Both the position numbers and the translations under genes were made by a program. From Oceaniferula marina (GTDB taxonomy: Bacteria; Verrucomicrobiota; Verrucomicrobiia; Verrucomicrobiales; Akkermansiaceae), in contig NZ_JACBAZ010000004.1 in assembly GCF_013391475.1 (NCBI RefSeq), forward strand, positions 124,001 to 188,000: a stretch of DNA of 64,000 nt, given 5' to 3'. This document shows, piece by piece, positions 8,713-17,677 of this stretch; position 1 is the stretch's first letter; the number at the start of each line of letters is the position of its first letter. The notes under the pieces were generated by a model. The model saw only the letters and a list, made by a program, of their open reading frames with translations. It searched no databases and was not told where the DNA came from.

Positions 8713-9609
8713 ATGCACATCCAAGACATTCTCAAAGGCCCCGAACCTACGTTTTCATTCGAATTTTTCCCTCCGAAAAACAACGAGGCATCCAATGCTC
8801 TGTATGAAGTCATCCGCGACCTCTCCTCCTGTAAGCCCTCATTCGTCAGTGTCACCTACGGAGCCGGCGGTTCAACCCGTGAACTTACCCATGACCTGGT
8901 TGTCCGCATCAAAGAAACCACAAGCATCCCACCCATCCCCCACCTCACCTGCGTCAACCACAACGAAGAGGAAATCACTCAAACACTCAGCCGCTACGCG
9001 TCCGTCGGGATCGGCAACATCCTGGCCCTCCGCGGAGACCCCCCCGCCAACCTCACCGACTACAACCCAGCCAACGACAGCTTTCAACACGCTGCCGACC
9101 TGGTCCGGCACATTCGCCAGTTCAATGAAAGCGGACAACACCCGGACCCTCGTGGCTTTGGCATCGGCGTTGCGGCTTTCCCCGAGGGCCACCCCGACAC
9201 GCCAAACCGGCTAAAGGAAATGGACTACCTCAAAGCCAAGGTAGACGAAGGAGCCGACTACATCTGCACCCAACTCTTCTTCGATAACCATGATTTTCTG
9301 GACTTTAGAGACCGCTGCCGATTGGCAGGCATCGAAATCCCGATCATTGCAGGCATCATGCCTGTCACTTCAGCCAAGGGAATCCATCGGATGGCAGAGT
9401 TGGCCGCCGGAGCCCGCTTTCCGGCCCGACTGCTTCGAGCGCTGAACCGGGCTGGCAATAAACAGGAATCCGTCCAACGCGTCGGCATTCAACATGCTGC
9501 GGAACAGTGCGCCGGACTCCTCGACGCCGAAGTCGATGGCATTCATTTCTACACTCTGAATCAAAGCAGGGCGACCCGGGAGGTCTACGCATCACTCGGA
9601 ATGGCGTAG
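8713..9609 (+). CDS. metF: 5,10-methylenetetrahydrofolate reductase
   Basis: Flavoenzyme that reduces 5,10-methylene-THF to 5-methyl-THF, the methyl donor for methionine synthesis. The 298-residue single-domain length is typical of bacterial MetF. Family motifs read in order: FSFEFFPPK (the catalytic-region Glu), VSVTYGAGGS, HLTCVN, ILALRGDPP, the FPEGHP segment and ADYICTQLFFDN, followed by PIIAGIMP. The ATG at 8713 gives the expected N-terminus directly before FSFEFFPPK. There is no Shine-Dalgarno sequence. It has its own transcription unit, divergent from the EF-hand gene and convergent with the AsmA-like gene, and no other methionine gene is adjacent. Confidence 0.97.
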   Translation: MHIQDILKGPEPTFSFEFFPPKNNEASNALYEVIRDLSSCKPSFVSVTYGAGGSTRELTHDLVVRIKETTSIPPIPHLTCVNHNEEEITQTLSRYASVGIGNILALRGDPPANLTDYNPANDSFQHAADLVRHIRQFNESGQHPDPRGFGIGVAAFPEGHPDTPNRLKEMDYLKAKVDEGADYICTQLFFDNHDFLDFRDRCRLAGIEIPIIAGIMPVTSAKGIHRMAELAAGARFPARLLRALNRAGNKQESVQRVGIQHAAEQCAGLLDAEVDGIHFYTLNQSRATREVYASLGMA

Positions 9610-9674
9610 AGCCCATCCCATGAAAAATGGGAAACCCTGGTAAATAAACTACACGCTCACCAGCACTGTGACGG

Positions 9675-11282
9675 CTAGCGGCGGTTGCGGCCCAGCACAT
9701 ACATTTGCTGTGCCTGATCCAAGGTCAGGGTTTGCAGTCGCCCGGTCAAGGGAACATCAATCCATATCCGCTGGGACTCTTGGTCAAAAGGATATGCGGC
9801 CTTGAGGCCCGGAGATTTATCAAAGGCATCTTCATTCAACCCGAGCTTCACCAAACCGTCAAAGCGGCGCACCCGGTTCTCGGCTAAAATAGCCGTATCC
9901 TGCACACTTAAAGTTTCAGATTTCTCACCATTTTTGGAGGTACTTTTAACGTCACCCACACCCTTGGCGGCCTCATTGAGTGAGACCCCCGAATCCCGCG
10001 ATTCCAGGACTTCGTCCTCTGCTCTCCAGTTTTTTTCAATCACGTCCTGAACCACGGCAACATCTTCGATACTCAAAACCTTGGCTACCTCTTCATAGCT
10101 AGGCATGCGCAATAAAAACCCACCTGCCAAATGGAGCAATTCTCCCGCTTGAAAATCCAATTCACTGACTTTCAACTGATTTCCTCCGGTTCGAATCCGG
10201 CACCCACCTTCAGTAAAAGAAATTTTGCGATAACTATTATACACATCCACCACACTCAAAGCCGAAAGGATGGGCAGACTGTTATCTCGCAAGACCAAAA
10301 CATCACCATCATCCAACGACAATGCCAGGTTCAACACAATGCCCTCCTGACTGTTGGTAGACCCCCCGATGGTACCTTTACCTGAAACATTGCCCTCCAT
10401 CCACTCAGCGTAAGATGCGGGAAGCAGTGATTTGACCGGCATCGACTCCAAAACCAAAGACCCTTCAGCCTCTGGTTGGCCACCTTCTCCCATATCCAAC
10501 TTGAACCTCAGCTTCCCTTTCCCTGAAGTCAAAACACCCTCTTTTAAGTGGACTCCTGACGCATCACACCGCACGACAAGCTTCTCAATCGTCAACTGAC
10601 TCAGCCAGTTCTGAGAAAAAGTCCCCCCCCGAAATTCAAGCGTCCAACTATCTTCATCTCTGGCGGCAGTCATCCGGCTCTCCCGAATGTGCCCTTTGTT
10701 GTTGGCCGAATACCCCCAGCTTAGATTCGTTTTATTGACTTCAAGCCAGTCAAACTGAAATTGCCCATAGCCATCAAAAAGCGCCGCGTATGCCTTGGCT
10801 GCCTCCTCATCATTCGCGCCTCCACCCTTGAGGTCGATATCCAAACGCTCCACAAAGAGCCCACCTCCATTCCACTTACCAATCAATCCGTCGGTCAACT
10901 TCATGTTCATTCGGACCAGGCGAGCCCGCAAACTATGGTAAAACGAATCATCTGTTCCTTCAATCGACACCATCGAGATCGAAGCAATATCACGATCTTT
11001 ACGAATGCTGCCAATTTTACAATCCTTGCCGTGCAAGCGCGTTTCAATCCCGGCCCGGACCCCTTCTTGGAAATCGGCATTACCGATGCGACGAATCAGG
11101 TAGATCCAAAAAACCAGCGAGGCGACCAACAATACAATGATCAAACGCAACCCAAGACGCGCCAATCGCGACATGGCAGTCTGACCGTCAGCAGCGTGCC
11201 GAAGCTGGAACCAGAGCCCCTGACGGGAAACCCACTCGTTCATCTGCTCGTTAAATGCCGCGCGCTTGTCGTCGATAGCCAT
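9675..11282 (-). CDS. AsmA-like single-pass membrane protein
   Basis: 535 residues. A cytoplasmic N-terminus of about 43 residues leads into one transmembrane helix (about 44-63, LRLIIVLLVASLVFWIYLI). The remainder is rich in alternating hydrophobic beta strands, as in AsmA/YhdP-type periplasmic proteins. The segment about residues 320-400, including LPILSALSVVDVYNSYRKISFTEG and a following LKVSELDF strand, resembles the C-terminal domain of AsmA-like proteins. Such proteins are linked to lipid transport or outer-membrane assembly; applying that role here is inference. A low-complexity, charged stretch lies at about 420-470. The gene is convergent with metF and downstream of the YlbF-family gene by 86 bases. 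Confidence 0.7.
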   Translation of the reverse strand: MAIDDKRAAFNEQMNEWVSRQGLWFQLRHAADGQTAMSRLARLGLRLIIVLLVASLVFWIYLIRRIGNADFQEGVRAGIETRLHGKDCKIGSIRKDRDIASISMVSIEGTDDSFYHSLRARLVRMNMKLTDGLIGKWNGGGLFVERLDIDLKGGGANDEEAAKAYAALFDGYGQFQFDWLEVNKTNLSWGYSANNKGHIRESRMTAARDEDSWTLEFRGGTFSQNWLSQLTIEKLVVRCDASGVHLKEGVLTSGKGKLRFKLDMGEGGQPEAEGSLVLESMPVKSLLPASYAEWMEGNVSGKGTIGGSTNSQEGIVLNLALSLDDGDVLVLRDNSLPILSALSVVDVYNSYRKISFTEGGCRIRTGGNQLKVSELDFQAGELLHLAGGFLLRMPSYEEVAKVLSIEDVAVVQDVIEKNWRAEDEVLESRDSGVSLNEAAKGVGDVKSTSKNGEKSETLSVQDTAILAENRVRRFDGLVKLGLNEDAFDKSPGLKAAYPFDQESQRIWIDVPLTGRLQTLTLDQAQQMYVLGRNRR

Positions 11283-11368
11283 GGTTCCATTAAATCAAGA
11301 AAAGACGGATCCACTAAAAAGCGAACCCGTCCAAGTATCGGAAAATGATACCATTTTCCAAGGATAAA

Positions 11369-11803
11369 TTAGTGGCATCCACAACCACCGCCACAGCATC
11401 CCCCGCCATCACCGGATTGTTCCATATCCTCAGCCTCAGGCACTCGGCCCAATTCCAAAGTCATTCCGACATATTTTCCGATGGTCTGTTGCAGTGTCTG
11501 CAAGTTCTGCTGAGCTTCCATGAAGTCGCGGGCAACATCATTGTTCATCAATGCGTCACGAGCCTCTTCAAAGCCTTTGATCTCGATCTCGGAAAGTTCA
11601 ACCCCCGCGTGCTGCTTCTGGTGAAGCTCTTCTCCTCGCTCGTGCACCGACTGATACTGCAGCTTGGCTGCATCATCCGACAAAAAGCGTTCGACCTGCC
11701 CCTGCAGGGCAAGAAATTCAATATCCTGTGAAATAGCTTCACACAACTCTTGGGTCTTCGCCATGACAGCGGAATCTTTAGCAAGCATGCTCATGCCCTT
11801 CAC
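11369..11803 (-). CDS. YlbF/YmcA-family protein with Cys-rich C-terminus
   Basis: 144 residues, mostly helical, matching the YlbF/YmcA (RicF/RicA) family, whose Bacillus members form a complex that carries iron-sulfur clusters and affects RNA processing. The tail reads GGGCCGGGCGCH: a dense cysteine cluster fit for metal or cluster binding. The GTG at 11803 is preferred because a purine-rich GGAGAGGGG lies just upstream with good spacing, one of the few Shine-Dalgarno-like sites in this window; ATG codons at 11794 and 11788 are alternatives. The family call rests on the overall helical pattern and the C-terminal motif. No YmcA or YaaT partner is in the window. Confidence 0.75.
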   Translation of the reverse strand: MKGMSMLAKDSAVMAKTQELCEAISQDIEFLALQGQVERFLSDDAAKLQYQSVHERGEELHQKQHAGVELSEIEIKGFEEARDALMNNDVARDFMEAQQNLQTLQQTIGKYVGMTLELGRVPEAEDMEQSGDGGGCCGGGCGCH

Positions 11804-11950
11804 TTATCCCCTCTCCTATGCCTTGGCAACCCCTGAACATGTCTTTTTTTGAAGAAATCCACGTGAATCATGCCATATTCCAAGACAAAACCATGCCCTC
11901 AAAACCGCTACACCGTAAACAGCTAAACGAAAAACATGCTTCTCAGTGAG

Positions 11951-11984
11951 CGTATACTCTTTATCCGACGTATACTTCTTACCC
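11951..11984. repeat. Tandem direct repeat CGTATACT upstream of the helical-repeat gene
   Basis: Two copies of a 16-base unit (CGTATACTCTTTATCC at 11951-11966 and CGTATACTTCTTACCC at 11969-11984) lie 18 bases apart, about 80 bases before the next start codon on the plus strand. The shared core CGTATAC contains the palindrome GTATAC. The layout suits a binding site for a transcription factor on one helix face spacing of nearly two turns, but no regulator is known. Confidence 0.4.
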
Positions 11985-12064
11985 AATGGCTCCCCGCTCA
12001 CGACACACTGCGGTGATCCCATCCACTTGCGTCCCTGAAACCAGCTCTCTCTTATTCTACACCC

Positions 12065-13309
12065 ATGAATTACACACGTATCATCATTCCCAGCGCATGG
12101 GGCGTCAGCCTCGTGGCAGCATTCCTTATTGGAGGACAATCGAAGCAAAGCTCGAATGACTCTGACGATTCAGGCAGTCAGAGCCAAGGACAAAGCTACT
12201 CGTCCACATCCAGCGGAGGCAGCGGCAACAGTCTGGCAGAGATTCGCAAACGCAGCCACTCACGCAACTCCGCAAAATCAAGCTCGGCCAAATCGTTCGA
12301 AATTGGGGACATCGCAAGCAACATAGACCCCGTCTCCCGAACCTCCGACCTCCTCAAGCTGATCAACACCCTCGGCCCGAACGATTTCCAGCAAGTTGTC
12401 GCCGATTTCAGAGCTCTGGACATGACCCGTGAACGCATGAGTGAGTATGCCATGCTCTTGCATGCCTGGGCCAAAGTCGACCCCGTCGGAGCGCTCGACT
12501 ATGCTGAACAAAATACCGGCACCCCATTCGCTCGCCAAACGATCCTCGCTAGTTGGGCCAGCGACGATCCGGAATCCGCCATCGTCTGGGCCAAAGAGCA
12601 CCACGAAGGGGATCGCGCCAACCCGTGGCTGGTCGGAGTCATCCGCGGTATTGCCAGCACAGACCCCAAACGGGCGACTGAAGTCATGCACGAACTTCCA
12701 TTTAGCAGAGAACGAGGAGAAGCACTGGGAAGCATCGTTCCATACATTGCCAAGCAAGGTCATGACCAGGCACTACTCTGGCTTGATACCATCAAGGATG
12801 AAAAACTCCTCAACGGCGCAACCGCCTATATGGCATCCAATCTCGCCAAATCCGACCCGAAAACAACGGCCGACTGGGTGAGCACCTTGGATGATAACGA
12901 AGCGAAACATCGTGCCGTCCGCGAAGTCGCAGAACAATGGGAAGATCAGGACCTTTCGTCCGCCATTGCCTGGGCGAACACTCTGGACGGAAACAGTAAA
13001 ACCCAGGCCGCTAATGAACTGATCGGTGACTACGCACGTGAAAACCCGGCAGAAGCCGCCAATTGGCTGCAATCCATGAACAATGAGCCAGGCTACCAAA
13101 GCACCCTCAGATCCTATATCTGGAGTACCTCCCGCAGCCACCCCGAATTCTCACTGGCCCAAGTCTCCGAAATCCCGGACGCCCGTTCCCAGGAACGCTA
13201 TTACGAACGCATCCTCAGTCGCTGGAAACAACAGGACGCTGAAGCCGCAAGCAGCTGGATCAACAACAATCCAGTTCCCGACACCGTGCTAAAACGGCTG
13301 AACCGCTAG
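12065..13309 (+). CDS. Membrane-anchored helical-repeat protein
   Basis: 414 residues. Residues 5-24 form a transmembrane or signal-anchor segment, followed by a Ser/Gly/Gln-rich low-complexity linker to about residue 75. From about residue 90 a degenerate repeat of roughly 30-37 residues recurs about eight times, with signature [Y/W]A..DP..A..W; examples are AWAKVDPVGALDYA, SWASDDPESAIVWA, NLAKSDPKTTADWV, DYARENPAEAANWL and SRWKQQDAEAASSWI. Such alpha-alpha repeats resemble TPR/Sel1-like scaffolds and occur in secreted proteins of Verrucomicrobia and Planctomycetes. A protein-binding role in the periplasm is an inference. The next gene starts 70 bases downstream. Confidence 0.8.
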   Translation: MNYTRIIIPSAWGVSLVAAFLIGGQSKQSSNDSDDSGSQSQGQSYSSTSSGGSGNSLAEIRKRSHSRNSAKSSSAKSFEIGDIASNIDPVSRTSDLLKLINTLGPNDFQQVVADFRALDMTRERMSEYAMLLHAWAKVDPVGALDYAEQNTGTPFARQTILASWASDDPESAIVWAKEHHEGDRANPWLVGVIRGIASTDPKRATEVMHELPFSRERGEALGSIVPYIAKQGHDQALLWLDTIKDEKLLNGATAYMASNLAKSDPKTTADWVSTLDDNEAKHRAVREVAEQWEDQDLSSAIAWANTLDGNSKTQAANELIGDYARENPAEAANWLQSMNNEPGYQSTLRSYIWSTSRSHPEFSLAQVSEIPDARSQERYYERILSRWKQQDAEAASSWINNNPVPDTVLKRLNR

Positions 13310-13379
13310 GACGTTTTCATCTGCCCTTTACCTGCGGCCTTGACTCCTTCGGTGTCAGGCCCAATGGTGACGGCCAGCC

Positions 13380-13775
13380 ATGAGAATCATTCCAACCAAC
13401 GATGCGGTCTTCGAAAAAGTCGAAACCTCCCTTGACGCTCATCAAAACGATGTCGAACTGGAACCTCTAGCCGGGATCGACTGCGACGAGCAGGACCTTG
13501 AAAACCAGCGCAAACTCGGTGACGAAGACCCGATCGTCACTGTTGAGATTATTGCCCGCTGGCTACCCGAAACCAGCGAAGGCATCCTCGACTGGTTTTA
13601 CCTGCGCCAATCCGGAGAAAAACAAGACCCGCCACCAATCGAACACGGAGGCCCCCTTCTCGCCTTCAATAGTAAAGGCGAAGAACCCGACCTCGACATT
13701 CTGGTCGACAATGCCGTCACGCGCCTCAACGAATCCATCACCTGGGCCGAGTTCGAGCTGGAAGAAGAGGTCTAA
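13380..13775 (+). CDS. Small acidic protein, function unknown
   Basis: 131 residues, strongly acidic, with no signal peptide or membrane segment and so probably cytoplasmic. Its codon use resembles the flanking genes, and it fits between two same-strand genes with 70 and 41 base gaps, so it is probably a real gene in one unit with them. A tryptophan-containing central segment (ARWLPETSEGILDWFYLRQ) looks structured. I recognise no family. Confidence 0.75.
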   Translation: MRIIPTNDAVFEKVETSLDAHQNDVELEPLAGIDCDEQDLENQRKLGDEDPIVTVEIIARWLPETSEGILDWFYLRQSGEKQDPPPIEHGGPLLAFNSKGEEPDLDILVDNAVTRLNESITWAEFELEEEV

Positions 13776-13816
13776 ACGGCCTCTCTTCGTCGCCCCATCC
13801 CAATCTCTCACTCAAC

Positions 13817-15070
13817 GTGGACAATCCTTGGAACCTTGTAGTCGTTGGCGGTGGAGCCGCCGGTTTTTTTGGCGCCATCCACTATGCCGAGCAGTATGCG
13901 AAAAAACAAGGACACTCACCCAGAGTCCTCATTCTTGAAAAATCCGGACGTGTCCTCAGCAAGGTCAAAGTCTCGGGAGGTGGCCGCTGCAATGTCACCC
14001 ACGACTGCCACGACCCTCGGGCCCTCAGCTCCCACTACCCGCGGGGGCATCGCTCACTCATCGGGCCGTTCCACCGCTGGAGCCCGACCGACACCGTGGA
14101 CTGGTTTGCCTCCAGAGGAGTCGAGCTCAAAACCGAGCCCGACGGCCGCATGTTCCCAACCACAGACAACTCTCAAACCATCATCGATTGTTTGGTCGGC
14201 GCTGCTAGACGGGCAGGCGTGACGATCCGCTGTTCTGAATCCGTCACCAGCATTCAACTCATAAAAAAGGATACGTCGCCCCGATTTGCACTCACAACCA
14301 ACCAGGAGAGCAAACTCGAAAGTGACGCCATATTGATCGCCACCGGCGGCACACGCCTCGCTTCCGGAGCCAAGCTCGCCCAATCCTTGGGGCACGCACT
14401 GCACCCCAATGTGCCTTCGCTCTTTGCCTTCAACATCGCGGATCCCCGCATCGAGGAACTCCCCGGAATCTCCGTCACCGATATCCATATCCGTATTCCC
14501 TCTGCCAAGCTCGAAGCCTCCGGCCCGGTTCTGATCACCCATCACGGGCTCAGCGGACCAGCAGTCCTCAAACTGTCAGCCTGGGGAGCGCGCAAACTTC
14601 ACAGCTCGGATTACCGGTTCTCTATCCAGATCAATTGGCTGCCTGGCATCGATGCCATGACCCAACTGCAGCAACTTCGATCAACATGGGGGAAACGCAG
14701 GGTCGCCAGCCACTCGCCATTCGATGCCATACCCAAACGACTCTGGAGGAACCTCTGCACGGCTGCAGGTATCCCGCCCGACTGCCTCTGGTCTCAAGTT
14801 CCGAAACCATCCCTGCAGCAGCTCGCTCATGAGCTCAATCATGGGGAGTACCAAGTCACAGGAAAAAGCACCAATAAAGATGAGTTTGTCACCTGCGGCG
14901 GTGTCAAACTGCCTGACATCAACCTCAAATCCATGGAAAGCAAACTCACCCCCGGGCTTTATTTTGCAGGAGAAATCCTGGACATCGACGGCATCACCGG
15001 CGGGTTCAATTTCCAAAACGCATGGACAACAGGCTATCTGGCAGGCACGGCCGCCGCTGCGCAGTCGTGA
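13817..15070 (+). CDS. BaiN/HI0933 (YhiN)-family FAD-dependent oxidoreductase
   Basis: 417-residue flavoprotein. The N-terminal dinucleotide-binding motif VVVGGGAAGFFGA, the acidic end of strand 2 (ILEKS) and the family motif VSGGGRCNVTH are clear. The second FAD segment GLYFAGEILDIDGITGGFNFQNAW near the C-terminus is the hallmark of the HI0933/BaiN group. The physiological substrate of most members is unknown. The start is GTG at 13817, which puts the glycine-rich motif at residues 8-16. It follows the small acidic gene by 41 bases on the same strand and is convergent with the YacP-like gene. Confidence 0.93.
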   Translation: MDNPWNLVVVGGGAAGFFGAIHYAEQYAKKQGHSPRVLILEKSGRVLSKVKVSGGGRCNVTHDCHDPRALSSHYPRGHRSLIGPFHRWSPTDTVDWFASRGVELKTEPDGRMFPTTDNSQTIIDCLVGAARRAGVTIRCSESVTSIQLIKKDTSPRFALTTNQESKLESDAILIATGGTRLASGAKLAQSLGHALHPNVPSLFAFNIADPRIEELPGISVTDIHIRIPSAKLEASGPVLITHHGLSGPAVLKLSAWGARKLHSSDYRFSIQINWLPGIDAMTQLQQLRSTWGKRRVASHSPFDAIPKRLWRNLCTAAGIPPDCLWSQVPKPSLQQLAHELNHGEYQVTGKSTNKDEFVTCGGVKLPDINLKSMESKLTPGLYFAGEILDIDGITGGFNFQNAWTTGYLAGTAAAAQS

Positions 15071-15138
15071 GCCCGTTCCGAGATCAAGAACCCAGGCCTA
15101 TGATTTTGCGCTGCACGCAAGCCTTCAGCTTGGCAGGT

Positions 15139-15564
15139 TCAATACTTCCACTTTCTACGCTGCTCGGAGTCCTGGTCGTCCAGCATTTCCCGCAAGGTCT
15201 TCATCCCGATGCAATCAGCACCAAAGGCAGCCACTGTTTCGAGCTCCAAACGATCGTTACTGGCAACAGTGATCCTCATCTCACCGGCTTTACGTGCAAC
15301 CATCCGCTCAATCACCGTGTCGGCCGTTTCCCCGGCACGACTATAAACCACTAGAATATCATCATCGCCTCCTCCCTGGCGGTCGGTTTGCTTGCCCTTG
15401 CCATCAAAAACCACCACCACGTGCCAAGCCGTAGCATCGCGGTATCGGGTCAGCATCGACACCAACTCACTCCTAGCCCTGGATGTGCTCTGCCGATGCA
15501 ACGCCAACAAGTCCGGCCATGCAAAAATCGCACTGTGACCGTCAACAATCAGAACCTGCTCCAT
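15139..15564 (-). CDS. YacP-like NYN-domain putative ribonuclease
   Basis: 141 residues from the ATG at 15564. It matches the YacP/Rae1-type NYN domain, a PIN-like fold that uses acidic residues to cut RNA. Visible acidic positions are IVDGHS at the N-terminus, VVFDGKG in the middle, AGETADTVIERMV, and the VASNDRLELE segment. In Bacillus, Rae1/YacP cleaves mRNA on the ribosome; applying that here is inference. A TTG nine bases upstream is a weaker alternative start. It lies downstream of the histone-like gene, separated by a possible terminator hairpin. Confidence 0.85.
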   Translation of the reverse strand: MEQVLIVDGHSAIFAWPDLLALHRQSTSRARSELVSMLTRYRDATAWHVVVVFDGKGKQTDRQGGGDDDILVVYSRAGETADTVIERMVARKAGEMRITVASNDRLELETVAAFGADCIGMKTLREMLDDQDSEQRRKWKY

Positions 15565-15575
15565 CACAAACAAAC

Positions 15576-15607
15576 CGGGGTCGGCTGCATCTCAACAACC
15601 GACCCCG
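15576..15607 (-). terminator. Hairpin between the histone-like gene and the NYN gene
   Basis: A GC-rich inverted repeat (CCGGGGTCGG and CCGACCCCG arms, about 13-base loop) lies just past the stop of the histone-like gene. On the minus strand it is followed by TTTGTTTG, a broken U-tract, so it may end or attenuate transcription before the NYN gene. Confidence 0.55.
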
Positions 15608-15634
15608 AATAAAAAGAGATTCTACCCTTCGTGA

Positions 15635-15922
15635 TTACTCCTCACCTTTTTCTTCAGTGGCTTTTTTGGCAGCCTTTTTAGCCGTCTTCTTGGCTGCTGT
15701 TTTCTTGGCTGCTTTTTTGGCAGTCTTCTTGGCTGCTACTTTTTTGGTCGCTTTTTTCGCGGCCGTTTTCTTAGTCGCAGTTTTGGTCGCGGCCTTCTTG
15801 GTCACCTTCTTGGCAGGTGCCGAGTCCTTGCGAACGATGGATGCTTTGACCTGCTCTTTCTTACGCTTCAGGTACTGCTTCCGGCGGCGACGTTTGGTGT
15901 TGGTTTTGTGTTGCTTACCCAT
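15635..15922 (-). CDS. Lys/Ala-rich histone H1-like protein
   Basis: 95 residues, starting at the ATG for MGKQHKTNTKRRRRKQY. The first 30 residues are extremely basic (KRRRRKQYLKRKKEQ). The rest is a low-complexity array of KKA/AKK/TKK units ending in an acidic EEKGEE tail, as in histone H1-like DNA-binding proteins of Chlamydia and other bacteria. It probably binds DNA or RNA by charge. The longer upstream frame was rejected because it breaks this pattern. It lies 63 bases downstream of ilvA on the same strand. Confidence 0.85.
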   Translation of the reverse strand: MGKQHKTNTKRRRRKQYLKRKKEQVKASIVRKDSAPAKKVTKKAATKTATKKTAAKKATKKVAAKKTAKKAAKKTAAKKTAKKAAKKATEEKGEE

Positions 15923-15985
15923 GGGAAATAATTGATGTGCAGAGGGGTTAACGTCTCCGACGCTTCGGATCAAGCTCTAATTGCA

Positions 15986-17539
15986 TCAATCCTCACGCTT
16001 GTGGCCGGTCAATCGGTAGAATGTCTCGTTACTGACCTCCCTGGCAGCCCGGATCGCCCCCCCCTGCATCGCCATGATTCTCTCTCGGCAAGCAAGCTGG
16101 GCATCCTCTGAGGAAAACTCCATGCCCACCAAGGCACGACCAACCCGTTCTCCCGAATAGGCGTAGTTAAAATAACACAAGCTGGCAAGATCCCGAACCT
16201 CGGACATAAATTCCAAAAATGCCCCTGCCCGCTCAGGAAACTCAATGTTGATGAACAGTGGAAACCGAAACAGTTCAGGGCTGTAGTTGATAATCCGGTA
16301 ATCAACATCCTCATCGGTAGATACATCACTGGCCGCCACCCCCCGGGACTGAATCACCTGATCCAGCACCTGGTAATCTTCCTCGGAGCCAATCAGGCCG
16401 AGCACAGGATACTGGACATCCGAATCGGTCCTTCCATATTGAAGGTCGACGATACTGATTTCCTCTGGCAGTTCCCTAAGAAAGCCGACCAAGGATCCTT
16501 TTCCTTCGGGAATCGGCACCCGCAGGAAACGCCGATGTTTTGAGCCGATCCCCGCTCGCGTTGCAATCCCTGCCAATTGGGCAAAATCCATGTTGGCTCC
16601 GCTGACAATCGTCAGCACCTTGTCGCCTGGAGAACATTTCCCAGCCTCATAATCCTGATAAAAGCCAGCAAGTGCCATGGCTCCACTCGGTTCAGGGATC
16701 ACGCGCAGGGTCTCCCAAAGATTCCGGATCGCGTGACACACTTCGTCATTGCTGACCGTGACAATACCATCGAGCAGCTCCTGACAGTAGCCAAACGTCA
16801 CTGCTCCCGCCTTCCTTACCGCCGTTCCATCACAGAAAACATCGACATAATCGAGTTCGGTTGGCCCGCCCGCCTCAATTGCCGCTTTCATCGACGCCTG
16901 CTCGACCCCCTCCACGCCATAGACTTTGACCTCAGGCCAGTAACGCTTCAGCCAGCAAGCCACGGCCGCGGCCAAACCGCCGCCACCAATCGCCACATAC
17001 ACCCGGTCGAATGGCCCCTTCCCACTCATCACCACTTCATCCGCCAAGGTGCCTTGCCCGCCCATCACCACCTCATCGTCATAGGGGTGGATGTAGACCC
17101 CTCCCGAAGATGCACAAAACTCGCGAGCGGCAACACCGGCGTCATCGTAAGTGTCTCCCACCAAGCGAATTTGAACCGCCTCCCCGCCAAAACGCAAAAC
17201 CTCCCGCTGTTTCACCTCGGGAGTCGATCGCGGCATAAAAATAACCGCCTTGCACCCCAGGGCCTTCGCCCCAAGCGCCACCCCTTGAGCGTGATTCCCT
17301 GCTGATGCAGCAACCAAACCTTTCGCCCGCTGCTCAGGACTCAAACAAGCCATGGCATTGTATGACCCCCGCCACTTGTAGGCTTTGATCGGCCCCAGGT
17401 CTTCACGTTTGACCCAAACATCTACATCAAGTGAGGGCAATGGCAACTGCTGCAATGGTGTCGCCTCACCCACATTGTAAACGCGTTCGCGCGCATTCAG
17501 GATTTCTTCAAATAGTCGGTTGGTGTCCGTCGGTTTCAT
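15986..17539 (-). CDS. ilvA: Threonine ammonia-lyase, biosynthetic
   Basis: PLP enzyme that deaminates threonine to 2-oxobutanoate, the first step of isoleucine synthesis. The 517-residue length matches the regulated biosynthetic form, with an N-terminal catalytic domain and a C-terminal regulatory region of two ACT-like domains (about 330-510). Motifs include KREDLGPIKAYKWRGSYNAM (the PLP lysine region), AASAGNHAQGVA, GQGTLADEV and the phosphate-binding AIGGGGLAAA. Feedback control by isoleucine is expected from the family. It is divergent in function from the ribosomal block upstream, which ends in a terminator between secY and this gene. ilvE is 40 kb away. Confidence 0.95.
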   Translation of the reverse strand: MKPTDTNRLFEEILNARERVYNVGEATPLQQLPLPSLDVDVWVKREDLGPIKAYKWRGSYNAMACLSPEQRAKGLVAASAGNHAQGVALGAKALGCKAVIFMPRSTPEVKQREVLRFGGEAVQIRLVGDTYDDAGVAAREFCASSGGVYIHPYDDEVVMGGQGTLADEVVMSGKGPFDRVYVAIGGGGLAAAVACWLKRYWPEVKVYGVEGVEQASMKAAIEAGGPTELDYVDVFCDGTAVRKAGAVTFGYCQELLDGIVTVSNDEVCHAIRNLWETLRVIPEPSGAMALAGFYQDYEAGKCSPGDKVLTIVSGANMDFAQLAGIATRAGIGSKHRRFLRVPIPEGKGSLVGFLRELPEEISIVDLQYGRTDSDVQYPVLGLIGSEEDYQVLDQVIQSRGVAASDVSTDEDVDYRIINYSPELFRFPLFINIEFPERAGAFLEFMSEVRDLASLCYFNYAYSGERVGRALVGMEFSSEDAQLACRERIMAMQGGAIRAAREVSNETFYRLTGHKRED

Positions 17540-17605
17540 GGAAAGAGCAAGGTTGGAAATGAAGATTGCTTATGAATGATTGAATTGTCCACCCTGCAGG
17601 CTGAC

Positions 17606-17645
17606 AAAAAAAAGGCCCGAATCGCTGCGGTGCGATTCGGGCCTT
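17606..17645 (-). terminator. Strong intrinsic terminator of the ribosomal block
   Basis: A GC-rich inverted repeat (AAGGCCCGAATCGC and GCGATTCGGGCCTT) lies 32 bases past the secY stop. On the minus strand it is followed by an uninterrupted run of T residues (complement of 17606-17613). This is a canonical Rho-independent terminator and marks the end of the str-S10-spc block. Confidence 0.92.
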
Positions 17646-17677
17646 GAAATGATTGAATCAAGCGGGATCGACTTAGC

